This document shows positions 53,035 to 61,365 of a DNA stretch of 64,000 bases, piece by piece. The notes under the pieces are model-generated. The model was not told where the DNA came from and did no database searches. It was given only the letters and a program-made list of their open reading frames with translations. A program made the translations under genes and the position numbers. The DNA is from Bacteroidales bacterium UBA2712 (GTDB lineage: Bacteria > Bacteroidota > Bacteroidia > Bacteroidales > Paludibacteraceae). The DNA lies in NCBI GenBank assembly GCA_002354055.1, contig DEKW01000003.1, positions 62,001-126,000 on the forward strand. The letters run 5' to 3'. Each line of letters starts with the position of its first letter. Position 1 is the stretch's first letter.

Positions 53035-53088
53035 ATGACAAAATTACCAGAAAATTTTGAATTAGATAGATATGGTCTGCACGTGTGA
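53035..53088 (+). pseudogene. 5' stub C of the GNAT acetyltransferase gene
   Basis: MTKLPENFELDRYGLHV then TGA (CGA in stub B), and an unrelated frame after it. This third copy has no acetyltransferase stub behind it. Confidence 0.72.
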
Positions 53089-53163
53089 TTAGTGCGAGGT
53101 TAGAGTGTAGAATTGACGGATTTGGCAAAAGTACGATAATGAATTAAAATAGGAAAGATCCAA

Positions 53164-54051
53164 ATGAAAGAATTATCAGTTGCAGAACAATTGATGTACA
53201 CAACAACGAGAGTTGAATGTGTAGATAAGAATGGCAGGAAGTCACTTGCTACCGCATTTTTTTGCAAATTATATCTTGATGGAGATAGGTTTTGTGAGGT
53301 GCTGGTTTCGAATAGGCATGTATTTGAAAACCTCAGTGAAATTACTTTCCATATAACGCTTGCATCTAAAGGAGGGGTGCCAACTACAGAATATCAAGAC
53401 TATCATTTGGTTGTGAGAGATGAACTAAATTTGATTATTCTCCATCCGGATAATAATGTGGATTTGGCGATTATGTTGGTGCGGCCACTCCTGATAGATA
53501 TGCACCAGAAACTACAGAGGACATTATTTTATAAGTCAGTCACAGACACGCAAATAGCAAATTTATCTGATGAGAAATATGATGCCCTTGAGGAAGTGAT
53601 AATGGTAGGTTATCCGATTGGATTATGGGATAATGTGAACAACAGACCACTTTTCCGCAGAGGAGTAACCGCAACCGATCCGAAAATCAATTATCAAGGA
53701 AAGCCAATGTTTTTGATAGATTGTGCATGTATTCAAGGTTCGAGTGGGTCTCCAGTGTTCGCATTGCATAAAGGATATTTGACTGATAAGCATGGGAAAC
53801 CGTTGAATCAATATGGAACAACTTTGGAATTGTTGGGGATCCAAAGTGCAATGCCGGTCAAGAGTATATATGCAGATCTAACGATTGTGCAACGTACTGC
53901 AACAAAACCCGTTGCCAACGTACAGATACCTATTAATCTTGGATATGTGGTGAAAGCAGAGAAACTAAAGGATTTTATACCCATTATTCGCGAGAGGGTT
54001 GATGCTGCTACGGAAATGCTAAAACATTTGCCGTCAGGAAACGGGATATAA
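53164..54051 (+). CDS. Cytosolic trypsin-like serine protease
   Basis: 295 aa. Trypsin-like fold with a probable triad His52 (VSNRHVFEN), Asp100 (DNNVDLAIM) and Ser194 (QGSSGSPVF). There is no signal peptide, so it probably works inside the cell, as do proteases of some bacterial conflict systems. It stands alone between a GNAT stub and the polysaccharide genes. A housekeeping role cannot be excluded. Confidence 0.75.
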   Translation: MKELSVAEQLMYTTTRVECVDKNGRKSLATAFFCKLYLDGDRFCEVLVSNRHVFENLSEITFHITLASKGGVPTTEYQDYHLVVRDELNLIILHPDNNVDLAIMLVRPLLIDMHQKLQRTLFYKSVTDTQIANLSDEKYDALEEVIMVGYPIGLWDNVNNRPLFRRGVTATDPKINYQGKPMFLIDCACIQGSSGSPVFALHKGYLTDKHGKPLNQYGTTLELLGIQSAMPVKSIYADLTIVQRTATKPVANVQIPINLGYVVKAEKLKDFIPIIRERVDAATEMLKHLPSGNGI

Positions 54052-54090
54052 ACTAATAAGGATATAAATTGTTAGTATAAAACTAAACTA

Positions 54091-55029
54091 ATGATAACAA
54101 TAAAAAGATATACGGCTGAAGATGCTGCAATATGGGATGCATTTGTGGATGCATCCAAAAATGGCACATTCATGCTCAAGCGCGGATATATGGATTACCA
54201 CGCTGATCGTTTTACGGATCATTCGCTGCTTTTCTATCGCGAAGAAGAGTTAGTCGCTTTACTCCCGGCATCTCAACATGAAACTGAATTGCGCTCGCAC
54301 GGAGGATTGACTTATGGCGGAATGATTTGCGGCTACGATATGAAACAGCATATCATGGATGATTGCATATCTGCGTTGAGAGGTTACATGCAGTTAAATA
54401 TACTTCACATGTTGTTATATAAATCACTTCCGTACATTTATCATCGTTATCCGAGCCAAGAGGATTTATATGCATTATGGAAGAATGGTGCTAAATTGGT
54501 AAGAAGGGACGTGTCCACGACGATTGAGTTTAACGAGAACCCAATTAAGTTACCCAAGGGTCGAAAGGCTCAAATATCGCGAGCAAAAAGAGAGGGAATA
54601 GTGGTTGAGCAATCAACAGATTTTGACTTGTTTATAGAACTAGAGAATCAGGTGTTGGCTCAATATCACGGGCAGAAAGCCGTACATACTGGTGCTGAAC
54701 TGGCTTTGTTGCACTCTCGATTCCCGGAGGAAGTTTTGCTGTATGTAGCAAAGCATGATGGAAAAATTGAAGCCGGAACGCTTTTGTTTGTATATGACAA
54801 TGTATTGCATACGCAGTACATGGCAAGTTCAGAATATGGCCGTGAGAACGGTGCATTAGATTTGGTCATTGCTACTGTAATGGATGAGTATCGCAATTCG
54901 AAGCACTATTTTGATTTTGGAATTTCTACTGAGGATGCAGGACGAGTGTTGAATTATGGGTTGATAAGTCAGAAAGAAAGTTTTGGAGGAAGAAGTGTTG
55001 TATATGATTTTTATGAATTGAAAGTATGA
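54091..55029 (+). CDS. FemAB/GNAT-like acyltransferase
   Basis: 312 aa. Two GNAT-like halves as in FemAB/lipid-II-type aminoacyltransferases: TFMLKRGYMDYHADRF near the N-terminus and YDNVLHTQYMASSEYGRENGALDLVIATVMDEYR in the second half, ending YFDFGISTEDAGRVLNYGL. Such enzymes in sugar loci may acylate an amino sugar. It opens the right part of the polysaccharide locus, 4-bp overlapped by the next gene. Confidence 0.72.
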   Translation: MITIKRYTAEDAAIWDAFVDASKNGTFMLKRGYMDYHADRFTDHSLLFYREEELVALLPASQHETELRSHGGLTYGGMICGYDMKQHIMDDCISALRGYMQLNILHMLLYKSLPYIYHRYPSQEDLYALWKNGAKLVRRDVSTTIEFNENPIKLPKGRKAQISRAKREGIVVEQSTDFDLFIELENQVLAQYHGQKAVHTGAELALLHSRFPEEVLLYVAKHDGKIEAGTLLFVYDNVLHTQYMASSEYGRENGALDLVIATVMDEYRNSKHYFDFGISTEDAGRVLNYGLISQKESFGGRSVVYDFYELKV

Positions 55030-55697
55030 AAAAGAAATTGATTATTGTAGGTAATGGCGAAACAGCAGAATTGGCCTATTTGTACTTTACAAATGACTCA
55101 GAATATGAAGTTGCTGTATTTGCTGTGGAAAAGGATTACATCACAGAGGCAAGGCTCCGAGGGCTAGATGTTGCCGAATTGGAAGATATAGAAAACAACT
55201 ATCCACCAAAGGAATATGAGGCTTTCGTCGCAGTAAGTTCAACCAAACTTAATACACTTCGTACACGATTATATAGCAAAGTGAAAGCAAAAGGTTATAA
55301 GTTTGCATCTTACATCTCATCGAAGGCATATATAGGATATGAGGTTGAGATTGGTGAGAACTGTTTCATAATGGAGAATAATGTAATCCAAACATTCTCC
55401 AAGATAGGTAACAATGTGGTGTTATGGAGTGGTAATCATATTGGGCATAGCAGTGTGGTTCATGACAATTGCTTTATTTCTTCGCATGTGGTAATATCTG
55501 GTTTTTGCGAGATAGGGGAAAATACTTTCGTAGGAGTTAATACATCTGTCGCGAATAATATTAAAATAGGTGACTATTGCTTAATTGGATTGGGATGTGT
55601 TATCGCCAAAGATGTACCAGATAATACAATAATGAAAATGCCATATGCTCAAAAACAAGTAATATCAGCAAAACAATTTTACGGAATAAAAGAATAA
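55026..55697 (+). CDS. NeuD/PglD-type sugar O/N-acetyltransferase
   Basis: 223 aa. N-terminal Rossmann-like part (KKLIIVGNGETAELAYLYF) followed by a left-handed beta-helix with hexapeptide repeats (IGENCFIMENNVIQTFSKIGNNVVLWSG, then IGHSSVVHDNCFISSHVVISG). The His in IGHSSVVHD fits the catalytic base. It transfers acetyl from acetyl-CoA to a sugar. It overlaps the FemAB-like gene by 4 bp. Confidence 0.83.
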   Translation: MKKKLIIVGNGETAELAYLYFTNDSEYEVAVFAVEKDYITEARLRGLDVAELEDIENNYPPKEYEAFVAVSSTKLNTLRTRLYSKVKAKGYKFASYISSKAYIGYEVEIGENCFIMENNVIQTFSKIGNNVVLWSGNHIGHSSVVHDNCFISSHVVISGFCEIGENTFVGVNTSVANNIKIGDYCLIGLGCVIAKDVPDNTIMKMPYAQKQVISAKQFYGIKE

Positions 55698-55702
55698 AGA
55701 TT

Positions 55703-56620
55703 ATGAAACTGATAAAGAAAGGTTTGATATACGATGTGGATAACCGGATTAATTGGGCAACTAATTCGGTATTGACCCCTAATCCGTTCTTGTTAGATGA
55801 GGAAACTATCCGTGTATATGGATGTTTTCGCGATGACCAGGGAATGGGACGTATTGGTTATGTGGATGTTAAAGCAAGTAACCCGAAAGAGGTAATCAAA
55901 GTATCCGAGAAACCGGTGTTAGACTTGGGCGAGGATGGTATGTTTGATGATAATGGTATGCTTTTAGGCGATGTACTGCGTGTGGGAAGTGATGTTTATA
56001 TGTACTATGTCGGTTTCCAGATTCCGAAGAAAGCGAAGTTCATTACATGTTCCGGTTTAGCTATCAGTCATGATGGCGGCAACACCTTTGAACGAGTGCA
56101 ACAAACACCAGTCGCCGGACGAGTTCCAAATGCCCCTTTTGGACGTTGCATACACACTGTACTCCTTGATAAAGGCATCTTCCGTATTTGGTATTCTGTT
56201 ATTCAAGGATGGCACTATGTCGGAGGAAAACCATATCCAAAGTATGATATCCGTTATGTCGAATCGCAAGATGGTATTCATATCTCCGATGATGAAGGAG
56301 TGCTTTGTTTGCCAGTAGGTAAGAATGAATATCGTATAGGTCGTCCTCGTGTTATCAAGCGTGATGATACGCATTACGAGATGCGTTTTACTGCTGATAC
56401 ATATGATAAACAATATATATCAGGAATTGCATACTCTTCAGATGGCATCCATTGGGAACGACGTGATGAGGACGGATTGCTTAAACCATCTGCAGAGGGG
56501 TGGGACAGCAAAATGGCTTGCTATCCGGTTGAAATTGAAACGAAATACGGTACGTACCTATTCTATGATGGGAATGGCATGGGTGCTACCGGATTTGGAT
56601 ATGCAGAATTAATTAAATAA
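55703..56620 (+). CDS. Five-bladed beta-propeller protein, GH43/GH130-like
   Basis: 305 aa. Repeated blade motifs: TIRVYGCFRDDQGMGRIGYVD, DVYMYYVGFQ, FRIWYSVIQGW, GIAYSSDGIHWERRD and GTYLFYDGNGMGATGFGYAEL. This is the fold of GH43/GH130 glycosidases and phosphorylases. No signal peptide, so it is cytosolic. Its role within a sugar-biosynthesis locus is unclear; a phosphorylase-like or carbohydrate-binding function is possible. Confidence 0.65.
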   Translation: MKLIKKGLIYDVDNRINWATNSVLTPNPFLLDEETIRVYGCFRDDQGMGRIGYVDVKASNPKEVIKVSEKPVLDLGEDGMFDDNGMLLGDVLRVGSDVYMYYVGFQIPKKAKFITCSGLAISHDGGNTFERVQQTPVAGRVPNAPFGRCIHTVLLDKGIFRIWYSVIQGWHYVGGKPYPKYDIRYVESQDGIHISDDEGVLCLPVGKNEYRIGRPRVIKRDDTHYEMRFTADTYDKQYISGIAYSSDGIHWERRDEDGLLKPSAEGWDSKMACYPVEIETKYGTYLFYDGNGMGATGFGYAELIK

Positions 56621-56625
56621 ACGAT

Positions 56626-56850
56626 ATGACATTAGAAGAATTTAATGAGAAAATCGAGGAGTTGTTTTTGAACGGAACAAAGATTACTCCTACAACGGAC
56701 TTCCGCGACAACGATGAATTTGATTCGCTGATTGGTTATGCGATGTTGGTAACTATCCAAGAAAATCTGAACTACTCGATGTCTGTGCCGGATTTTTTGA
56801 ACTGCCACACTACAACCGATTTATATAACGCAGCAACGAAAGAAAGATAA
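56626..56850 (+). CDS. Acyl carrier protein
   Basis: 74 aa. The phosphopantetheine site is Ser34 in EFDSLIGYAML. It is a dedicated ACP of the polysaccharide locus, not the fatty-acid one, as its neighbours show. It lies 1 bp before the KAS III gene, so the two are likely a functional pair. Confidence 0.85.
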   Translation: MTLEEFNEKIEELFLNGTKITPTTDFRDNDEFDSLIGYAMLVTIQENLNYSMSVPDFLNCHTTTDLYNAATKER

Positions 56851-56851
56851 C

Positions 56852-57871
56852 ATGGCTTATTTACAAGCAATAGCGTATTACTATCCTGAGAAATGCTTAA
56901 CGAACGAGGATATCTCTCGATTGCATCCGGAATGGTCGGCTGATAAAATTTCCAGCAAGACAGGTATATATAAGCGTTATCTGTCTTCGACAGACGAGAC
57001 TGCTGTTGATATGGCAGAAAAAGCCGCGCTTCGGTTGTTCAAGGAATTCAAGATCGACAAAAAATCGATTGATTTTATTGTTTTATGTACGCAAAGTCCG
57101 GACTATTATTTGCCAACATCTGCTTGTATCCTACAGGATAGACTCGGACTGTCAGAAAATTGTGGCGCCTTTGACTATAACTTGGGTTGCTCAGGTTATG
57201 TTTATGGCCTAGGCTTAACAAAAGGCTTAATAGAGACTGGACAAGCGCAAAATGTGTTGTTGATCACATCGGAGACATATACCAAGTATCTCCATCCGGA
57301 TGATAAGTCGTGCCAAACTATCTTTGGTGATGCCGCAGCGGCTTCGTTGATAACATTAGAAAAGCACGTTGGATGGTTAAATGCGGAGATATTGAAATCT
57401 GCATATAGAACAATCGGTGCGCAATACCGCGATCTAATTGTAGAGAATGGCGCATCTCGTCATCCGAAAGTTATTGATGAGAAAGTTGAGTTAAACGAAG
57501 ATGGTTCGTTCAAATATTGTGCGAATAATTTGTTCATGGATGGTAAGTCAATCTTTGATTTTAGTTCCCTGATTGTTCCGCAGGTGGTAGAGCAAACACT
57601 TGTGAAGAATGGAATTTCTAAAGATGATGTGGATTGGTATATCTTCCATCAAGCAAATAAGTTTATGCTCAATTTTGCTCGTATGCGTTGTGGCGCGCCG
57701 CAAGAGAAGTTTGTAGTGGATTTGGAAGATGGAGGAAATACAGTATCTTCTACTATACCAATCGTTATGAAGCGGATGATGGATAATAATCGACTTACAC
57801 TAGGGCAAACATTGTTGCTATGTGGTTTCGGTGTTGGATTGTCAGTAGCAGGAATAATGTTAAAAATGTAG
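56852..57871 (+). CDS. 3-oxoacyl-ACP synthase III (FabH-like)
   Basis: 339 aa, thiolase-fold KAS III. Catalytic Cys113 (YNLGCSGYVYG), His in WYIFHQANKFML, Asn in EDGGNTVSSTIP, and the C-terminal GFGVGLSVAG. With the adjacent ACP it should build a short acyl chain, presumably for transfer to an amino sugar by one of the acyltransferases. Found this way in other Bacteroidota O-antigen loci. Confidence 0.9.
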   Translation: MAYLQAIAYYYPEKCLTNEDISRLHPEWSADKISSKTGIYKRYLSSTDETAVDMAEKAALRLFKEFKIDKKSIDFIVLCTQSPDYYLPTSACILQDRLGLSENCGAFDYNLGCSGYVYGLGLTKGLIETGQAQNVLLITSETYTKYLHPDDKSCQTIFGDAAAASLITLEKHVGWLNAEILKSAYRTIGAQYRDLIVENGASRHPKVIDEKVELNEDGSFKYCANNLFMDGKSIFDFSSLIVPQVVEQTLVKNGISKDDVDWYIFHQANKFMLNFARMRCGAPQEKFVVDLEDGGNTVSSTIPIVMKRMMDNNRLTLGQTLLLCGFGVGLSVAGIMLKM

Positions 57872-57875
57872 TGTT

Positions 57876-59054
57876 ATGCAAGTTCCTTTTTTGAGTTTAC
57901 ATGATGTCACGGCGATGCACGGAGAAGAAATCCGTGAGGCTGCGCGCAGAGTGATTGACAGCGGATGGTATCTGCAGGGCAAAGAGAACGAACTCTTCGA
58001 GCAGCATTATGCCGAATATATCGGTACCAAATATTGTATCGGTTGTGCCAACGGTTTGGATGCGCTGATATGGATTTGGCGTGCATATATCGAGTTAGGT
58101 GTGATGCAGCCCGGCGATGAAGTGATCCTGCCGGCTAATACATATATAGCAACCCATCTGGGTATCACGGAAAACGGACTCGTGCCGGTATGCGTGGAGC
58201 CTGACCCAAAGACGCTGGAGATTGATGACAGCCTTATCGAGGCGGCTATCACACCCAGAACGAAAGCTATCTGCATTGTGCATCTCTATGGTCGGTGCGC
58301 TATGACAGATAAGATAGCAGAGTTGTGCGAAAAATACAACCTCAAATTGGTGGAGGACAATGCGCAAGCTCATGGGTGCCGATTCAACGGCAAACGCACC
58401 GGTTCCCTGGGCTCCGCAGCTGGACACTCGTTCTATCCGGGCAAGAATCTGGGTGCTTTAGGTGATGCCGGAGCGGTGACGACGAATGATCCGGAACTGG
58501 CTGCGGCTATTCGTGCGTTGGCGAACTATGGTAGTCAGAAGAAATACGTATTCAAATACACCGGTCGTAATAGCCGTTTGGATGAGATTCAAGCTGCAAT
58601 ACTGGATGTGAAGTTGAAATATCTGGATGAAGATATCAAGAAACGTCAAGAGGTAGCAGCGTATTACTATGATCATATCAATAACCCGTTGATTGAACTC
58701 CCAACTCGTCTGCCGGATGAGAATAATGTGTATCATTTGTTTCCGATTCTCGTAAAGAGTGAACGAATGAACGTTGAACGAGTGAACGGTGTAAGTAATC
58801 GTGACAGGCTTCACGATTACTTAGCGGATCATGGCATAGGAACTGTGATCCATTATCCTATTGCGCCTCATAAGCAGGAATGCTACCAACACGCCGCATG
58901 GAACCACTCTTCCCTTCAGGGAGGAGACGGAGGTAGGCTTGTTTTGCCTATCACAGAAATGCTGGCCGATTGCGAGTTGAGTCTCCCAATCAGCCCGTGT
59001 ATGACGCAAGAGAAAGTAGAATGGGTAGTAAAATGTGTAAATGAATTTAAGTGA
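57876..59054 (+). CDS. DegT/DnrJ/EryC1 sugar aminotransferase (FdtB-like)
   Basis: 392 aa. PLP-dependent amination of a keto-sugar nucleotide. N-terminus VPFLSLHDVTAMHGEEIREAA, GTKYCIGCANGLDAL, the PLP Lys in SFYPGKNLGALGDAGAV, and VHLYGRCAMTDKI. With FdtA it would make a dTDP-3-amino-3,6-dideoxyhexose. A repeat-like insert SERMNVERVNGVSNRDRL (about 58757-58810, GAACGAGTGAACG-type DNA) lengthens a loop. The next gene overlaps by 4 bp. Confidence 0.9.
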   Translation: MQVPFLSLHDVTAMHGEEIREAARRVIDSGWYLQGKENELFEQHYAEYIGTKYCIGCANGLDALIWIWRAYIELGVMQPGDEVILPANTYIATHLGITENGLVPVCVEPDPKTLEIDDSLIEAAITPRTKAICIVHLYGRCAMTDKIAELCEKYNLKLVEDNAQAHGCRFNGKRTGSLGSAAGHSFYPGKNLGALGDAGAVTTNDPELAAAIRALANYGSQKKYVFKYTGRNSRLDEIQAAILDVKLKYLDEDIKKRQEVAAYYYDHINNPLIELPTRLPDENNVYHLFPILVKSERMNVERVNGVSNRDRLHDYLADHGIGTVIHYPIAPHKQECYQHAAWNHSSLQGGDGGRLVLPITEMLADCELSLPISPCMTQEKVEWVVKCVNEFK

Positions 59055-60043
59055 TTATGGAACAGCCTTTAGTTTCCGTGCCAGTAATAACATATAATTC
59101 CTCAAGAACCGTTCTCGAGACGCTTGAAAGCATTAAGGCGCAGACCTATCAGAACCTCGAACTGATAGTGTCAGACGATTGCTCTACGGATAATACGGTA
59201 GAAATATGCCGCAAGTGGATAGAGCAAAACAAATCTCGTTTTGTCCGTACAGAGCTACTCACAGTCGAGAAAAATGCCGGCGTGGCTGGAAATAATAATA
59301 GAGCAGCAAAGGCTTGCCGAGGCGAATGGGTGAAAAGCATCGCGGGAGATGATGCCTTTATGCCGGATTGCATACAAGATTGTATGGATTATGTTGCTGA
59401 TCATACTGATACTATTTATTTGTTTGGGAAGCAAAAGGCATTTGGAGCGTCTGAGGAAAGATGTAAAGGGATTGATGCTGTATTTGACTATACGTTCTTT
59501 AACCTTACAAAGGAACAACAATTGCATCGCTTGGTATTTGACAGAAACTGCGTTCCTGCAACAACTGTTTTTTATAATCGAGAGAGAGCAAAGCAATTGA
59601 ATATTAAGGAAGACGAACGCATCCCTCTTCTTGAGGATTGGCCCAAATGGATTAATCTTCTCCGTGCTGGAGTAAAGCTTCATTTTATAGACAAGGTGTT
59701 GGTAAAGTATAGAGTTGGTGGCATCTCAACAGGGATGAGGCAATCTTTAATGTCATATCGTTCAGAAAGGCTGATGCGATTCTATTATCAGTATCCAGAA
59801 TGGTTAAAGGAGGATGAAAATGAAGCGGTGTCGCGTATAGTAGATGAAGAGTGTACCTTATACCAAATGCTCGTAGAGTCTGAATCGGATACCGAGACTT
59901 CTTTGCGCCAAGAGAGAAATCTGTATAAGCAGCAATATGAGGCCTATTATAAATGGTATAACCAAATCCAATCCTCCAAAGCCTACCGCCTCGGTAAATT
60001 ATTGCTCAAGCCCTTTCGGTGGATGAAGAAGTTTAAGGATTAA
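59051..60043 (+). CDS. Family 2 glycosyltransferase
   Basis: 330 aa. GT-A fold: VSVPVITYNSSRTVLETLESI, NLELIVSDDCSTDNT and the VKSIAGDDAFMPD stretch (DxD-like). The C-terminal tail QSSKAYRLGKLLLKPFRWMK is shared with the glycosyltransferase at 60348 and may bind the membrane. It adds a sugar to the polysaccharide repeat; donor and acceptor unknown. Confidence 0.87.
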   Translation: MIMEQPLVSVPVITYNSSRTVLETLESIKAQTYQNLELIVSDDCSTDNTVEICRKWIEQNKSRFVRTELLTVEKNAGVAGNNNRAAKACRGEWVKSIAGDDAFMPDCIQDCMDYVADHTDTIYLFGKQKAFGASEERCKGIDAVFDYTFFNLTKEQQLHRLVFDRNCVPATTVFYNRERAKQLNIKEDERIPLLEDWPKWINLLRAGVKLHFIDKVLVKYRVGGISTGMRQSLMSYRSERLMRFYYQYPEWLKEDENEAVSRIVDEECTLYQMLVESESDTETSLRQERNLYKQQYEAYYKWYNQIQSSKAYRLGKLLLKPFRWMKKFKD

Positions 60044-60347
60044 AGAATTAACGTTAAACGAATGAAGGTTGAACGATGGTTATAAACGAGCAATTACACA
60101 TAAATCTCAATAAATTTTAAAAATTATGGCATATACTCTTGTATATGTCATTTTTTATTCCAATAGTAACGTCAAGGGCACCGAAACGATTTTATCGTTC
60201 CACCTCGAAGTTACAATGCAGCGATGCTGCAAATAGCAAGTTTTAGCCTAAAACCCTTAAAAATACAAGTATTTTATAGATTTTCTACCAAAAACTTGCT
60301 TATTTGAATCTTTTTTCGTAACTTTGCAGCCTGATTTGTGACTTGAT
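60044..60347. other. 304-bp gap with palindrome and promoter
   Basis: It begins with a CGTTAAACGAATGAA repeat. A palindrome CATATAC-TCTT-GTATATG (60130-60147) resembles the operator half-sites at 44444 and 46622, but the expected -7 position reads AATAGTAA, so this copy is probably inactive. The functional promoter lies at 60295-60326. Confidence 0.6.
60295..60326 (+). promoter_or_regulatory. Promoter of the second glycosyltransferase run
   Basis: CTTG (60295-60298), a 20-nt spacer, TAACTTTG (60319-60326); ATG 60348 follows after about 21 nt. Confidence 0.72.
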
Positions 60348-61196
60348 ATGATTTCAATAATAATCTGTAGCCGGAAGGCGGATATATCGCAAGAATTAAA
60401 GGACAATATCGCAGCCACAATAGGCTGCGAGTATGAGTTGTGTGTGATTGATAACTCGCGCAATGAGTATAATATCTTCACTGCATATAACGAAGGTGTC
60501 CGTCGAGCAAAAGGGGATGTCCTCTGTTTTATGCATGAGGATATTTTATTCCGTTGTAAAGATTGGGGGAATGAGATACAAAGTGCTTATTCGCGCGATG
60601 CGAAGATTGGCGCTATCGGCGTAGTAGGAAGCCAGTATCTGTCAAAAGAAAAAGTAGCTTGGTGGGATGCCTCTCCAACGGTAGGTAGTATCATTCAAGG
60701 TAGAACGGATTGCAGTGAGAAGTATCACGCATATTGTGATGATGCGGGGAAGGTAGAAGAAAAAACAGAGGTGGTTGTACTAGATGGATGCTTTGTGTGC
60801 GTGCGGTCATCATTATTTGAAAGAATTAAATGGGACGAAGCTACGTATAGCGGATTCCATATTTACGATATGGACATATGTATGCAAGTTTTAGAAAGTA
60901 AACATAAAGTATGCGTTATCCCTACGATAGAATTGGAGCATCAATCTTCAGGCATACAAAATGATTCTTATTACATGGCATTAGCGGCATTTTGCGTGAA
61001 ATGGGGTTCTAAACTACCTATTTATCGCGGCATATTTCTAAAACCCAATGAACTTCAATGGCGTGAGCGTATTTTACAAACAGTATCATACGAACATATT
61101 TTAGAAAGTCAAATAACTCAAATCCGTTCCTCCAAAGCTTACCGCCTCGGTAAATTGTTGCTCACCCCATTTCGATGGATGAAGAGAAAGGAATGA
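60348..61196 (+). CDS. Family 2 glycosyltransferase with shared C-terminal tail
   Basis: 282 aa. GT-A type: MISIIICSRKADI, YELCVIDNSRNEYNIFTAYNEG, GDVLCFMHEDILF (DxD-like) and VVVLDGCFVCVRSSLFE. It resembles the rhamnosyltransferase-like group with a W-D-A-S motif. Its last about 30 codons are close in DNA and protein to those of the gene at 59051. A 154-bp gap without genes separates it from the next glycosyltransferase. Confidence 0.82.
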   Translation: MISIIICSRKADISQELKDNIAATIGCEYELCVIDNSRNEYNIFTAYNEGVRRAKGDVLCFMHEDILFRCKDWGNEIQSAYSRDAKIGAIGVVGSQYLSKEKVAWWDASPTVGSIIQGRTDCSEKYHAYCDDAGKVEEKTEVVVLDGCFVCVRSSLFERIKWDEATYSGFHIYDMDICMQVLESKHKVCVIPTIELEHQSSGIQNDSYYMALAAFCVKWGSKLPIYRGIFLKPNELQWRERILQTVSYEHILESQITQIRSSKAYRLGKLLLTPFRWMKRKE

Positions 61197-61365
61197 CATA
61201 ATAAGTGAAAACAATCGTTCGTTTTTTGAGAACGAATAATTGTGTAGTAATGTATTTGTCGAAAATAAACTTGACAATAACTTGTGGATAAGAGGTCGTT
61301 TCGTGTTACCTATCCCAATTGTATGATGTGGTAAATAATTAATTTTTATATTGCAGATTATCAGT

